DNA of 64,000 nt from Clusia tigrina. Taxonomy: Eukaryota; Arthropoda; Insecta; Diptera; Clusiidae. The position numbers and the translations under genes were made by a program. Numbering within the stretch: position 1 is the stretch's first letter; the number at the start of each line of letters is the position of its first letter. The stretch covers positions 77,279,400 through 77,343,399 of the forward strand of contig OV050030.1 of NCBI GenBank assembly GCA_920105625.2, written 5' to 3'. Shown here piece after piece: positions 11,654 through 21,779 of this stretch. The notes under the pieces were generated by a model. It had not been told where the DNA came from. It did not search any database and saw nothing but the letters and a program-made list of their open reading frames with translations.

Positions 11654-12153
11654 TAGTTTTTGAGGCACCTCATCATAAAAGAGAAGTCGCGCAATGCACT
11701 AAATGCCAAAAATACGGACATACAAAAAACTACTGTACAAGGGATCCAGTATGTGTGAAATGCACTGGAAAGCATCTAACAAGTGAATGTAAAAAAAAAA
11801 TAACCAACGCAGCTGAAATTGAATGTGCCCTATGTGGCGGAAATCATACTGCAAACTACAAAGGCTGTGAAATATACAAAGCCATAAAAATTCAAAGGTT
11901 TCCATCTTTACGCCGAAAGGATCCATTATTATTACAGACCAAAAATATGGATAGATCAGCAGTTAAAACAGGCGTAAGCTATGCCGACATTGCAGGGTCG
12001 TCAAATCCAAATAAAACTGAACAAAATACAACAGATTCACACGATAGTGATATTAATGAACTTAAAGACATGGTGAAATCCCTAATCACTCAAATGACTA
12101 ATATGATGAATATCATTACAATGTTACTAACAAGCTTAAATACACGAAAGTAA
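11641..12153 (+). pseudogene. Jockey-type ORF1 (gag-like), C-terminal part with zinc knuckles
   Basis: The frame carries three Cys-His knuckles in a row: CTKCQKYGHTKNYC, CVKCTGKHLTSEC and CALCGGNHTANYKGC. They are followed by a Ser/Asn-rich linker with SYADIAG and a Met-rich, probably coiled-coil end. This is the nucleic-acid-binding part of Jockey-clade ORF1, which coats the element RNA. The N-terminal half is absent at the junction at 11640, so the element is 5'-truncated. ORF2 follows immediately. Confidence 0.82.
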
Positions 12154-14811
12154 TAGTTCAATAATTGTAGCCTGGAATGCAAATGGCCTAACAAAACATT
12201 TTCTTGAGTTGAACACAATTTTTGTCTGACAAGAAAATTGATATAGCTCTAGTTTCAGAAACACATTTTACGAACAAAAGCTATTTAGTATTTCCTGGAT
12301 ATAAAATTTATGTGACAAATCATCCTGATGGTAAAGCTCGTGGTGGGACAGCTATCATAATAGATTTACTATTAAAACATACTGAACGGCAACCATATGC
12401 AACACCTCATATTCAATCCACTACTGTGCAAATTGAGGATACAAGTGGGACAATACTCATTTCCTCAGTTTACTGTCCCCCCAGACACCTAATAACGACG
12501 GATCAATATGATGACTACATAAAGACGCTTGGCGTTAGATTCATTGCAGCTGGAGATCTGAATGCAAAACACACTGACTGGGGATCTAGGCTAACCAATA
12601 AAAAAGGACGAAATCTGATTAATGATATAAACAAAAATAACTGCAGATTTTTAGGCTCAGGGGAACCCACATACTGGCCAACAGATAGGAAGAAGATACC
12701 AGATCTAATCGACTTCAGTATAACAAAAAACATAAAGTGTAACCAATTAAAAATTAAAGCTTGTTTTGAACTTTCTTCAGACCACTCTCCGATAATACTT
12801 CACTACACAACTGACATCAAACCCATAGAACCAATAGCTAAGATTTTTAACCACAAAACAAACTGAAATGAGTATAGACAGCACATTGAAAATCAACTGA
12901 ATATGTCTATCACACTGAAAACACAATTAGACATTGAACGTGCCATTATTCACTTCAACGATGTGGTCCTAGACGCAGGAATCAAATCAAGCCAATAGCA
13001 TAAATTTAGAAGAAATAAACCTACAACGGATATTTTCATAAGAAAGCAAATTATTGAAAAGAGAAAGCTGAGAAAGAGGTGGCAGCGAGCTAGATCGCCT
13101 GAGGATAAACACAATTTAAATGTAGCCTGCAAAAAACTCAAGAAAATATTAACTAAAAGACAAAATATAGAAGTTGAAAATTACCTAAAAAACTTGACGC
13201 CTACCCAGGATACAAACTACTCATTATGGAAATGCACAAAGAAACTAAAAACTCAGATAAGGTATCAGCCACCACTACAGAAAGATGACAACTCATGGGC
13301 TACTACCAATGAAGAAAAAGCAACTGCATTGGCTAAATACTTTGAAAAAGTCCTATCAAATGACGAAGATAAATATATTAAAGCACGAAATGACATTACA
13401 ATCAAAATATAGAAAACAAACACAACAGAAATAATTAATTGCATTAAAAAACAAATAAACCACAAAAAAGCATCAGGATACGATATGTTGACAGGAAAAG
13501 CTCTCGCTGAGCTACTTACTATAGGTTATAAATACTTAAGGAATGTTATCAACTCAATGTTACGACTACAATTTTTTCCCAAAGTATTTAAAGTTGCTGA
13601 AATTTTTGCACTACCGAAGCAAGGAAAAGATGCTACAACTGCTTCGTCGTATAGACCAATTAGCCTACTTCCCATAATCCCTAAAGTTGCTGAAAAACTA
13701 TTACAGGATAGACTTAGTCAGATCCTTGACAATAAAAACATTATACCAAATCATCAATTCGGCTTCAGAAAACGACATTCAACAATTCAACAGATACACC
13801 GTATAACAAACAAAATTGAAACAGACATAGATTATAAGCGGTACTGCGTTGCTGTATTCTTAGACGTTGCAAAAGCATTTGACAAAGTATGGCATAAAGG
13901 ACTGCTGCATAAACTGAAGACGATGCTGCCACTTGACTACTATTTGATTGCTGAAAGTTATCTTAGTGATCGTTACTTTTACGTCAAATATAATGAAGAG
14001 TGTTCGTCTATTCATCTTACAACAGCTGGAGTTCCTCAAGGGAGTGTTTTAGGACCACTGCTATATGTCATATTTACTTCAGATATACCACTTCCAAAAG
14101 CACTGAATACCACAATTGCCACCTTTGCTGACGACACAATCCTCTTAGCATCTGACAAAAATCTAAATACTGCGACTGCAAATCTGCAGATATCCACAGA
14201 GAATGTTAAAGAATGGTTTGATAAATGGTGCTTGAAAATTAATGAAGATAAGACTGTACTAATAATTGATACAACTAAAACAAAATTTAACCCAATACCT
14301 ATTAAAATAAACAATAAAGATATAAAAATAGGGTCTACAACTAAATACCTTGGTATACACATGGACTCAAAGCTAAATTGGCACTACCACATCAAACAAA
14401 AAACGAAACAAATAAAAGAAAATTTAGGCAACTATATTGGTTAATGGGTAAGCAATCTAAACTCACAATTAACAACAAGTTGCTGCTATACAAGTGTACT
14501 ATAAAGCCAATTTGGACGTACCGACTCCTAGTATGGGGAACGGGGCAAAGCGGTCACACATACAAAAAATTCAACGACAGCAATCTAAAATATTAAGAGT
14601 GATCATAAAGTCTGGTTGGTACATAACAAATGAAGATATACACCGCAAACTAAATATGACAAGAATTGACGAAGAAATAAAAAAGATATCCACAAAACAC
14701 TACGATACACTGCATGGGCATAATAATGAAGAAATAAACGAGTTGCTACATCTAGAAGAAACCACCATGCGCCGTTTAAAGAGAACTCGACCAAACGACC
14801 TACTGAACTAG
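12150..14811 (+). pseudogene. Jockey-type ORF2 (endonuclease and reverse transcriptase)
   Basis: ORF2 nicks the target and copies the element RNA there. The start IIVAWNANGLTKHFLEL is in one frame and continues in another from 12222 (IDIALVSETH, AAGDLNAKHTDWGS, SSDHSPII), an APE-type endonuclease. After a stop at 12864-12866, and further stops near 12997 and 13410, the RT domain runs openly from 13485 to 14444 with ASGYD, SSYRPISLLP, FLDVAKAFDKVWH, GVPQGSVLGPLLY and FADDT (catalytic, 14124-14135). The C-terminal blocks YWLMGKQSKLTINNKLLLYK and RRLKRTRPNDLL follow across two frameshifts. There is no RNase H, as expected for Jockey. About five disablements in all. Confidence 0.85.
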
Positions 14812-15126
14812 GAAATCCAGACTACACATATTAGTAATAGTAATATAAATGTAAATGTAAATAATTATTATAAACATAATTTTGATCATAAATTGTTATA
14901 ATATAATTATAGTGAATTATTATAAATAATGGAAATAATTTTTGTTGTATCACTTCTTGGCACTGGCCAAAATGTGTTTTTAATATTAATTTCCAAACAA
15001 ATTGTCAAATCATGTACTAGGTGTCAATATAATGGTGACAGATGTATGAAATAATCGGAAATAAAAATAATGTGGCGTTTCAAAATTTTGTTGTGAAGCG
15101 GTGCTTCATTCAATTGTTGTGGGCGT
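14812..15126. other. Jockey-type 3' UTR and AT-rich flank
   Basis: AT-rich DNA with repeated TATAAT/AATTATTA motifs to about 14940, probably the element's 3' UTR. The rest is unassigned host or older repeat DNA ending at the target duplication of the LOA-type element. Confidence 0.4.
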
Positions 15127-15137
15127 TACATTTGTCG
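15127..15137. repeat. 11-bp target-site duplication, left copy
   Basis: TACATTTGTCG is present here and again at 20244-20254, exactly bracketing the LOA-type LINE. Eleven matching bases at both ends of a 5.1-kb element are very unlikely by chance. Confidence 0.8.
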
Positions 15138-15395
15138 TCCCTAATCCAGGGTGTTCTTGGGATCGTGCCCATTGGATGTTGTTTTGCAGCCAGGAGGTTA
15201 ATTAGGCTGTATCCTAACGGAGCTCCCCTTCCTGACACCAGGCCGCCTCAGGTAGTAACGGTGGCCTTGCTGTGGTACGGGGCGCTGCCACAGTTGACCC
15301 ATTCCCCTTTCAAATTTTTGGCTGCCTTAGCTTGATTAATCGAGCGGGTGGCCGTAAGAACCAGATGAATAATTTAAAAATAAAAAAAAACTGAC
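15138..15395 (+). promoter_or_regulatory. LOA-type 5' UTR (internal promoter region)
   Basis: GC-rich leader containing GTTCTTGGGATCGTGCCCAT and CAGGCCGCCTCAGGTAGTAA, both repeated in the copy at 24868-25360. LINE leaders normally hold the internal promoter; no core promoter motif was identified with certainty. An A-rich stretch (about 15372-15390) lies just before ORF1. Confidence 0.5.
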
Positions 15396-16584
15396 GTGCG
15401 GTCTCTAAACGCTATTTCGGATGGGAATCCAAAATCATCTGCACACTCTGCGGCGGCTATTGTAGCTAAGGACGACGAGCCTGGCACAAGCAAAGCCACG
15501 TGCTGCGATAGTGTTGCTAAACAAGGAACCAAAAGGTTGTACAAGGTAAAAAGGGGTGCTCTCCGGACGGTGGAACGCTTGTCGCGGATCCCAGAGAAGG
15601 AGAGGACGGTGAAGCAGAAGGCTTCCCTCGAGTGGGCGACGAAAGTCGTGAAGGAGTCTCAAGCTCCAACACAACAGACTACAAAACGTCAACGGTCCCT
15701 AGAAGACACCACCCACCCGGACCCAAAGAAGTTTAAAAAGCGCGGTACTGTCACCACGAAGTCCTTCAGCGAAGTGCTGAAAGGACACCAGGTCATGGCG
15801 GTCTTATATTGTAATGACCCGGATGGCAGTATCGCTCCTGAGTGCTGGAAAAAGATAGAAGTAAGCCTTTCAAGGCTCTATCTCCAGCTTTTGAAGGAAT
15901 TCCCAGGTGGTTTTCCCTCTTTTCGCGACAGCGGATGGCATCAGGGCCACGTGAAGCTGATTGCCTGCGCGGATCAAAGGTCAGTCGACCTTTATAGGAT
16001 TGCGATCTCCAGGATAGGGGAAGCATGGCCAGGGGCAAGATTCGAAGTCGTACCTAGGGAGCTGATCCCTAGTAGACCTAGAGTGCGCGTGGATCCCAGC
16101 CGAACCGTCTGACCCTGAGGCTATCTAGGAGATCTTTAGGTTTAGCAACCAGCAGCTCCCGACTAATAATTGGAAGGTTACTAAGGTAGAGGAACCAAGA
16201 GGGGATTACCGGTCAATAACCCTTGTGGTGAATGCCGAATCTCTGGCTACTCTATCGAAATCCAATTGGGTCGTGGGCTATGGCTTCTCATCCACAAGCC
16301 TTAAGGTCTACAAAAAGGACGAGCAACCGTCTTACACGGATCAAGCGGTATTGAATCCCTCAGGGGTAACTGCTGATCCTGCTGCTGCTGAGGACTCCGC
16401 CATGCACCCGAAACGCAGTGACTCTATGTCAACTGTGGGGGGTTTGGAGAGTCTCCTAGGGACAACCACACTCAGTGAGGAGGAAGTCCTTCTGGAGTCA
16501 GACTCGGAGTCTGAGGCTGATGTCACGGTGGTGGAGGTGACCAGCGCTACAAGTAGCAGAGATGCTACGAATAGTGCAGATTAA
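15396..16584 (+). pseudogene. LOA-type ORF1 (DUF4780-like RNA-binding protein)
   Basis: The first frame (to 16112) holds a basic N-terminus (RLYKVKRGALRTVERLSRIP) and then VMAVLYCNDPDGSIAPECWK, SFRDSGWHQGHVKLIACADQRS and GARFEVVPRELIPSRPRVRV, the pattern I associate with the DUF4780 family found in ORF1 of insect LINEs. A frameshift near 16112 and a TAG at 16126-16128 interrupt it. It resumes as NNWKVTKVEEPRGDYRSITL and ends in an acidic, serine-rich tail at 16584. ORF1 proteins bind the element RNA; this domain takes the place of gag-type zinc knuckles. The end overlaps the ORF2 start by 23 nt in a different frame. Confidence 0.75.
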
Positions 16585-17396
16585 CCTCCATCACTCGAAG
16601 GCGGCGTCTGCCAGCCTTCAGCTCCGTCTTGCAAAAGGCGGAGTAGACGTTGTCCTGATCCAGGAACCCTGGACACACGGGGACTTAGTATGTGGTCTCA
16701 GGACTGAAAATTATAGCTTGCTGTATACCGTAAGTGAAGGAAGACCTAGGTATTGTATCCTCATTAGGAATAATGTTAGCTCATTTATTCTCCCCAATTA
16801 CAGCAACAAGGATTTAACGGCCGTCTGCCTGGAAACTGGCAAGGGACGGTACTGGTTGGTCTCGGCCTATATGGCGCATGACCATGAGATCCTTCCAGAA
16901 GCCAACCTACAGAAGCTTGTTGTGGATGCAAAGGCTCAACGGGTGGCTGTTATTATTGGATGCGATGCCAATGCGCACCATGATATCTGGGGAAGCACGG
17001 ATGTCAATGAACGAGGTGAGTCATTATATGAATATATTATAACGACTAACCTTTCTGTATGCAATAAGGGATCAGAACCCACTTTTATTACTGCTAAAAG
17101 GCAAGAAGTCCTAGACTTAACCCTTGCCTCCGAATGAATTTTTGATCGGATCTCAAATTGGAGAGTTCTAGAGGAACATTCCTTTTCGGATCATAGGTTA
17201 ATTCAGTTTGATCTTCTAGATAGTCTACCTAGCCCTAAGGCTTTTAGAAATGTCAGGAAAGTAAACTGGGACCTCTACAAGGTGACTGTAGCTAGACTAC
17301 TACCTCAGAACCCCACAAGCACAGGCACGTGTGACGAAATTGATAGGTCTGTGGAGGTTCTAACGGTTGCTCTTAATAAGGCTCTATTGGTCTCTT
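16562..17396 (+). pseudogene. LOA-type ORF2, endonuclease part
   Basis: Begins with ATG at 16562 (MLRIVQINLHHSKAAS), inside the last 23 nt of ORF1, so translation probably depends on reinitiation or a frame change. Motifs LIQEPW, CILIRNNV, GCDANAHHDIWGS and EEHSFSDHRLIQF mark an APE-type endonuclease that nicks the target DNA. One TGA at 17135-17137 interrupts an otherwise open frame, and a 1-nt shift near 17397 separates it from the RT part. Otherwise it is well preserved. Confidence 0.85.
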
Positions 17397-20195
17397 GCCC
17401 CCTTCAGTAGACCCAGGGGGAAACAAAAACCCACATGGTGGGGGGAGGAAATTAGGGGACTCAGAAAAAACTGTAGGAGACTTTTCAACAGCGCAAAGAA
17501 GTCTAAAGATAGTGCAGACTGGGCTTTATATAAGGCAGCACTCAGAGCATTCAAAAGTAAGCTTAGGAAAGCACAGAGAGAATCGTGGAGAAACTTTTGC
17601 GGTGACGTAGAAGATATCTCTGAGACGTCCAGGTTGAGGAAGATCCTATCAATTGCTCCAATGGTACCTGGTTACCTGAGGAGGGAGGATGGATCCTGGA
17701 CTTCTAATAGTAATGAGACTCTAGAGCTTCTTCTGGAGACTCACTTCCCTGGTTGCTCGAGTACCATTCCGCGGAGAACGAATCCCAGCGGAAATGTAGT
17801 TGAAGTCAACTCAGACATAGTCACGAAGCCAAAATTGCAATGGGCTATCCATAGCTTCAAACCATTTAAAGCATCTGGCCCAGATGGTGTAGCTCCAATT
17901 GAAATTCAGCAGTCAGAGAATCTTATAATAGAGTGGCTGTTAAAGATCTATAATAGTTGTCTTGAATTAGCGTATATTCCAGACTCATGGAAGCATGTGA
18001 GGGTAATTTTTATACCCAAGGCCGGCAAAAGCTCGCACACAGCTCCAGGGGACTTAAGACCCATTAGTCTGTCCTCCTTCTGTCTAAAAATCATAGAAAG
18101 GTTGTTAGATATTCATCTGAGGCTCACTATAGACAGACAGAAGCTGTCAGTCTCTCAGCATGCCTACGTTAAGAGTAAATCGGTGGAGACCGCTTTACAC
18201 TCCTTAGTCTCTAGGATTGAGTGCTCCCTGCACAACAAGGAGTTCTCCCTAGTGGCTTTCCTGGACATTGAGGGAGCTTTTAACAATATCAAATCAGACG
18301 CAATAGTCGGTGCGATGCGAGACTTGGAGGTGGAACCCGCCATTAGCAGGTGGATTGAAAACATGCTTAGTAGCAGGATAATCTATTCACAGCTGGGGGC
18401 GGCGTCGGCCAAGAAGTCCGTGTGCAGAGGCGCACCTCAAGGTGGAGTTCTTTCACCCCTACTCTGGAATCTTGCGGTAAATCCGCTGCTTGAGAGGGAA
18501 GGGTGCAAGGTGGTTGCGTATGCGGATGATGTTGCTATTAGTATCTCGGGTAAATATATATCTACTTTGAGGGACTTGATGCAAAACATGCTGAACATTC
18601 TCTCTAAATGGACTACTGACTGTGGGTTGGGGGTTAATCCGACCAAGACTAAGCTGGTACTCTTCACTATGAAGTATAAAATTCCTCAATTTATTGCTCC
18701 AAAACTAATGGGTGTAGATATTGACCTTGTCGAGGAGGCTAAATATCTGGGCGTGATCCTAGATAGGAAGCTGAATTGGAAGGCCAATATAAGCGAGCGC
18801 ATTAGGAAGGCTCAGGTAGCTCTGTACTCTTGCAAAAGAGTCATAGGCAAAAAATGGGGGTTACAGCCTAAGGTAGCCTATTGGATATATACAGCTGTGG
18901 TACGACCAGTCCTTTTCTATGGGGTGCTTGCTTGGTGGACAGCCCTAAGTAAGTCCACATACAATAGGCTGATAACAAAGGTACAAAGAACGGCAGAGGT
19001 ATTCATAAGTAGTGCCATTAGAACGACTCCAACGGCAGCATTGGATATTATGCTCAATCTGCTGCCTGTTAGGCTTTTTGGCGAAAAAATGGCTGCAAAC
19101 TCAGCTATCAGACTAAAAGCTACGCATCAATGGGATGCCAGGAATATAGGTCATGCGTCCATTTTAAGACATTTTGAGGGTATTCCTGACTCTTTCGACT
19201 ACATCACACCAATGTACGCCTTCAATGGTATGTGCAAGATCTCCATTCCCTCCAGGGACGAATGGAAGGATGGCATCCCCACTCATGTAGAAGGGGTTCA
19301 CATCTACACAGATGGATCCAAACTACAGAGTAGGGTGGGAGGTGGTGTATTCTCAGAAGATTTGGATATTAACATGTCCTTTAGGATGCCCGACCACTGC
19401 AGTGATTTTCAGGCAGAGGTCGCGGCTATAGAGGCAGCACTGTCTTGGCTAAGGAAGAAGAAGATATCTGGACTTGATATTTGCATTCTGTCCGACAGCC
19501 AAGCTGCTTTGCGCTCCCTGGATTCGGTTATTATCACCTCAAAAGCCGTCAAGAGCTGCCGCAAATCTTTAGACGAGATAGCTAAGCAGACCCGTCTGCA
19601 TCTGTGCTGGGTTTCCGGTCACAGAGATATTCCAGGGAACTGCAAGGCGGATGAACTTGCCCATGAGGGTACTACCATACCGATGGAACCAGATAGGTCG
19701 CAATTCGGTATTCCTATTGCCACATGTAAGCTCTTAGTAAATACAATATCCTTAGGAACAGCGGGCAGGCGCTGGTCTGAACTTTCAGGATGTAAAATAG
19801 CTAGACAAACCTGGCCAGAGATAAATGTCAAGCGCTCTAAGGACCTACTGGCTCTAAATAGACAAAGCATAGGTCCCGTGATTAGCATCTTAACGGGACA
19901 CTGGACTCTAGGCACACACGGGTGTAGGCTGGGGATCGCCTCTAATGACTTCTGCAGGAGTTGCATGGACGAGGAGGAGGAAGACTCTACTGCTCACCTG
20001 TTGTGCACGTGTCCAGCTTTGTCCAGAAGGAGGCGCACTTTCCTAGGCGACTACTTTTTGGACTCCTTGGGAGATATCTCAAAAAAAAGATTAGCTCCAT
20101 CAACAGCTTCATTAAAAGCTCCAAATGGCTGGACCTTTGAAACGGATGGGACCTGCTGTCCCATGCGGTATCACAAATGGTCAATGTTGGCCTAA
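17367..20195 (+). CDS. LOA-type ORF2, reverse transcriptase and RNase H (942 codons open)
   Basis: An uninterrupted frame for the second part of ORF2; its true coding begins near 17397 after a 1-nt shift from the endonuclease frame. Domains in order: linker with KPTWWGEEI; RT with ASGPDGVAPIEIQ, LRPISLSSFCLKIIERL, FLDIEGAFNNI, GAPQGGVLSPLLWNL and the catalytic YADD (18518-18529); the thumb (YLGVILDRKLNWKANI) and FYGVLAWW; RNase H with HIYTDGSK (about 19299-19319), AEVAAIEAAL, LSDSQAALRSL and WVSGHRDIPGNCKADELA; and a CRSCMDEEEEDSTAHLLCTC zinc motif. RNase H plus these RT blocks point to the LOA group. All expected catalytic residues are present, so this half could still be functional if translated. 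Confidence 0.88.
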   Translation: MLLIRLYWSLAPFSRPRGKQKPTWWGEEIRGLRKNCRRLFNSAKKSKDSADWALYKAALRAFKSKLRKAQRESWRNFCGDVEDISETSRLRKILSIAPMVPGYLRREDGSWTSNSNETLELLLETHFPGCSSTIPRRTNPSGNVVEVNSDIVTKPKLQWAIHSFKPFKASGPDGVAPIEIQQSENLIIEWLLKIYNSCLELAYIPDSWKHVRVIFIPKAGKSSHTAPGDLRPISLSSFCLKIIERLLDIHLRLTIDRQKLSVSQHAYVKSKSVETALHSLVSRIECSLHNKEFSLVAFLDIEGAFNNIKSDAIVGAMRDLEVEPAISRWIENMLSSRIIYSQLGAASAKKSVCRGAPQGGVLSPLLWNLAVNPLLEREGCKVVAYADDVAISISGKYISTLRDLMQNMLNILSKWTTDCGLGVNPTKTKLVLFTMKYKIPQFIAPKLMGVDIDLVEEAKYLGVILDRKLNWKANISERIRKAQVALYSCKRVIGKKWGLQPKVAYWIYTAVVRPVLFYGVLAWWTALSKSTYNRLITKVQRTAEVFISSAIRTTPTAALDIMLNLLPVRLFGEKMAANSAIRLKATHQWDARNIGHASILRHFEGIPDSFDYITPMYAFNGMCKISIPSRDEWKDGIPTHVEGVHIYTDGSKLQSRVGGGVFSEDLDINMSFRMPDHCSDFQAEVAAIEAALSWLRKKKISGLDICILSDSQAALRSLDSVIITSKAVKSCRKSLDEIAKQTRLHLCWVSGHRDIPGNCKADELAHEGTTIPMEPDRSQFGIPIATCKLLVNTISLGTAGRRWSELSGCKIARQTWPEINVKRSKDLLALNRQSIGPVISILTGHWTLGTHGCRLGIASNDFCRSCMDEEEEDSTAHLLCTCPALSRRRRTFLGDYFLDSLGDISKKRLAPSTASLKAPNGWTFETDGTCCPMRYHKWSMLA

Positions 20196-20243
20196 GTGCA
20201 CCCTTTTCGGGTGGCCGCTTTACCAGGTAGGTACCTACCTACC
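20196..20243 (+). repeat. LOA-type 3' end with GTAG/CTAC repeats
   Basis: A very short 3' UTR ends in a run of GTAGGTACCTACCTACCT. LOA-group elements commonly end in short tandem repeats rather than poly-A. The right target duplication begins at 20244. Confidence 0.7.
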
Positions 20244-20254
20244 TACATTTGTCG
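20244..20254. repeat. 11-bp target-site duplication, right copy
   Basis: TACATTTGTCG, identical to 15127-15137. Confidence 0.8.
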
Positions 20255-20700
20255 CGCTTCGCATGTGTTCTACCCAACCCTAATTTCATTGCCAATCTCA
20301 ATCCTGTTAACAAGACTGTGCAACGCCAACTCGCAAGACAGGGGGTGTTCTTTAAGCGAATATTTACGGACACGAAGTTTCATTTATCATTCCAGACATT
20401 GAGCATAAAAGACACCATACTAATAGTTCTGTAATTCATTGGATTATCACTGACATACTTTTTCCACTTTTGGGATAAATGAAAACCTGACAAACTTCCA
20501 GGTATGTGCAATATAGGCTAGTGTTGTATGCATTCCGTTACGTTATGATATTTGGTAACTTCTCTTTGAGTTTCAATGAAACTACCAACGGGGTGACCCG
20601 TTTACCCAAATCAATCGGCACACATTTCCTTTTCTTTTAACTTTAACGGATATAATCAAAATAGCCGACACTTGCAACTTTAAGTAAAGAATGCCAAACT
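20255..20700. other. unassigned flank of the LOA-type insertion
   Basis: A 61-codon frame at 20249-20434 (LNPVNKTVQRQLARQG and onward) looks protein-like but matches no family I recognise. The rest is AT-rich with no motif. Confidence 0.3.
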
Positions 20701-20995
20701 CAAATAATTTAGCACTTGAAACCACTTTAACCCTATTTACTTTGTTTGTCATTCGCTATGCAGTCATCTTGACCGACATGCATAGCTCATTGTGCAGTGA
20801 CCTAACACAATGCATTCTCCCAAGCTGAATCATAAGAAAACACATGTAGTTCTAAAAGTACGAGTATAAATAGTTAGAGTTAGAATAGTTTAAGTGTAGA
20901 TGGTAATTTGTACATGACCGGTGCATACATTACTCTGCCGGTTCAAATAATGAATAAAGCACAAATTAATTGTATATTTTGTTGTCTTATTGCAC
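20701..20995 (+). other. LTR-like regulatory fragment (TATA box plus polyadenylation signal)
   Basis: GAGTATAAATAG at 20863-20874 resembles a TATA box, and GAATAAAGC at 20952-20960 a polyadenylation signal, with a short GT/TG-rich stretch after it. A TATA box about 90 bp upstream of a poly-A signal is the arrangement seen in retroviral-type LTRs. No second LTR or PBS was found, so a solo LTR or chance are both possible. Confidence 0.3.
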
Positions 20996-21660
20996 TAGCT
21001 TTAAACATGTAGTGAAAATTCTCCTTAATGCAGTAATCACCAACTCTATACACAGATTCAGCATGACTGAATAAATGTCATGCTGACCGTGCGAATTGAA
21101 ATTGTCAAAAGATGCAATCAAATATTTAATAGCATCTTCATTCTCAACATTCAATTCTTCATTCCCAACCAACCAGACACGCTGCTGGCCGACCGTAACC
21201 CGATTCCCAGGGGAGTGGGACTCTAACTTTCGGTAAAAGTACTATCAGGTTTCCTAAGCGCCGCCGAATCTAGAAGCGATCCTTTTGAAAGATCTTTGCT
21301 AACAAGCTGTGTCACTCAGAGATTCGATATTGCAACAAAAGTCTCTACAAAAAAATGTCCCAGTCCTCTTCAAGATTTGTGTTGATCGCCCCGTTAAGTA
21401 GTTTTCTCGCTTCCTTCTTCAGTTCATGAAGCTCTTGGTTCCAGACAGGTTGAAGCAAAGCGGACTTCGAGCGCTGAGTTGAGTTTGAGCATTAACATGG
21501 GGTGTCTTCATGTTTTTTAGTTGCTTTTTTAGGTTTTTGCTGTTTCCAAATAATAAAAGTGAACACTTACTTTATTCCACAAAATATATATTTCTTAAAT
21601 GTAAATATATATGGCTGCCGCTGTTAACATAACATTTCCTGTTATAGAATATGTAACCGC
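20996..21660. other. unassigned spacer
   Basis: No coding motif, terminal repeat or RNA gene recognised. Confidence 0.3.
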
Positions 21661-21704
21661 AAAAGTGAGTTAACTCAGTTATGAAAGTGAATTAACTCAC
21701 TTTT
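21661..21704. repeat. inverted repeat, 16-bp arms
   Basis: Arms AAAAGTGAGTTAACTC and GAATTAACTCACTTTT (one mismatch) are separated by a 12-base loop and could form a hairpin. No element end was recognised next to it. Confidence 0.7.
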
Positions 21705-21779
21705 TTACAAAAACAATTGCACGGCATATTGTTCATATAAATGCAATGTTAAACTGCTGTAGAGTAATCATAATACAAT

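Larger units (their letters stand above)
15138..20243 (+). mobile_element. LOA-type non-LTR retrotransposon, nearly complete
   Basis: A 5.1-kb insertion with a GC-richer 5' UTR (15138-15395), ORF1, an overlapping ORF2 and a 3' end of repeated GTAGGTACCTACCTACC (about 20227-20243). The 11-bp duplications mark both ends. Comparison with the second leader copy at 24868-25360 shows this insertion lacks roughly the first 130 bp of the leader, so it is slightly 5'-truncated, as is usual for target-primed reverse transcription. Only about three coding lesions make it one of the youngest elements in the window. Confidence 0.85.

Noticed and set aside
18164..20184. Several 60-115 codon minus-strand frames inside the LOA element
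   Set aside because: Antisense shadows of an intact RT/RNase H frame.
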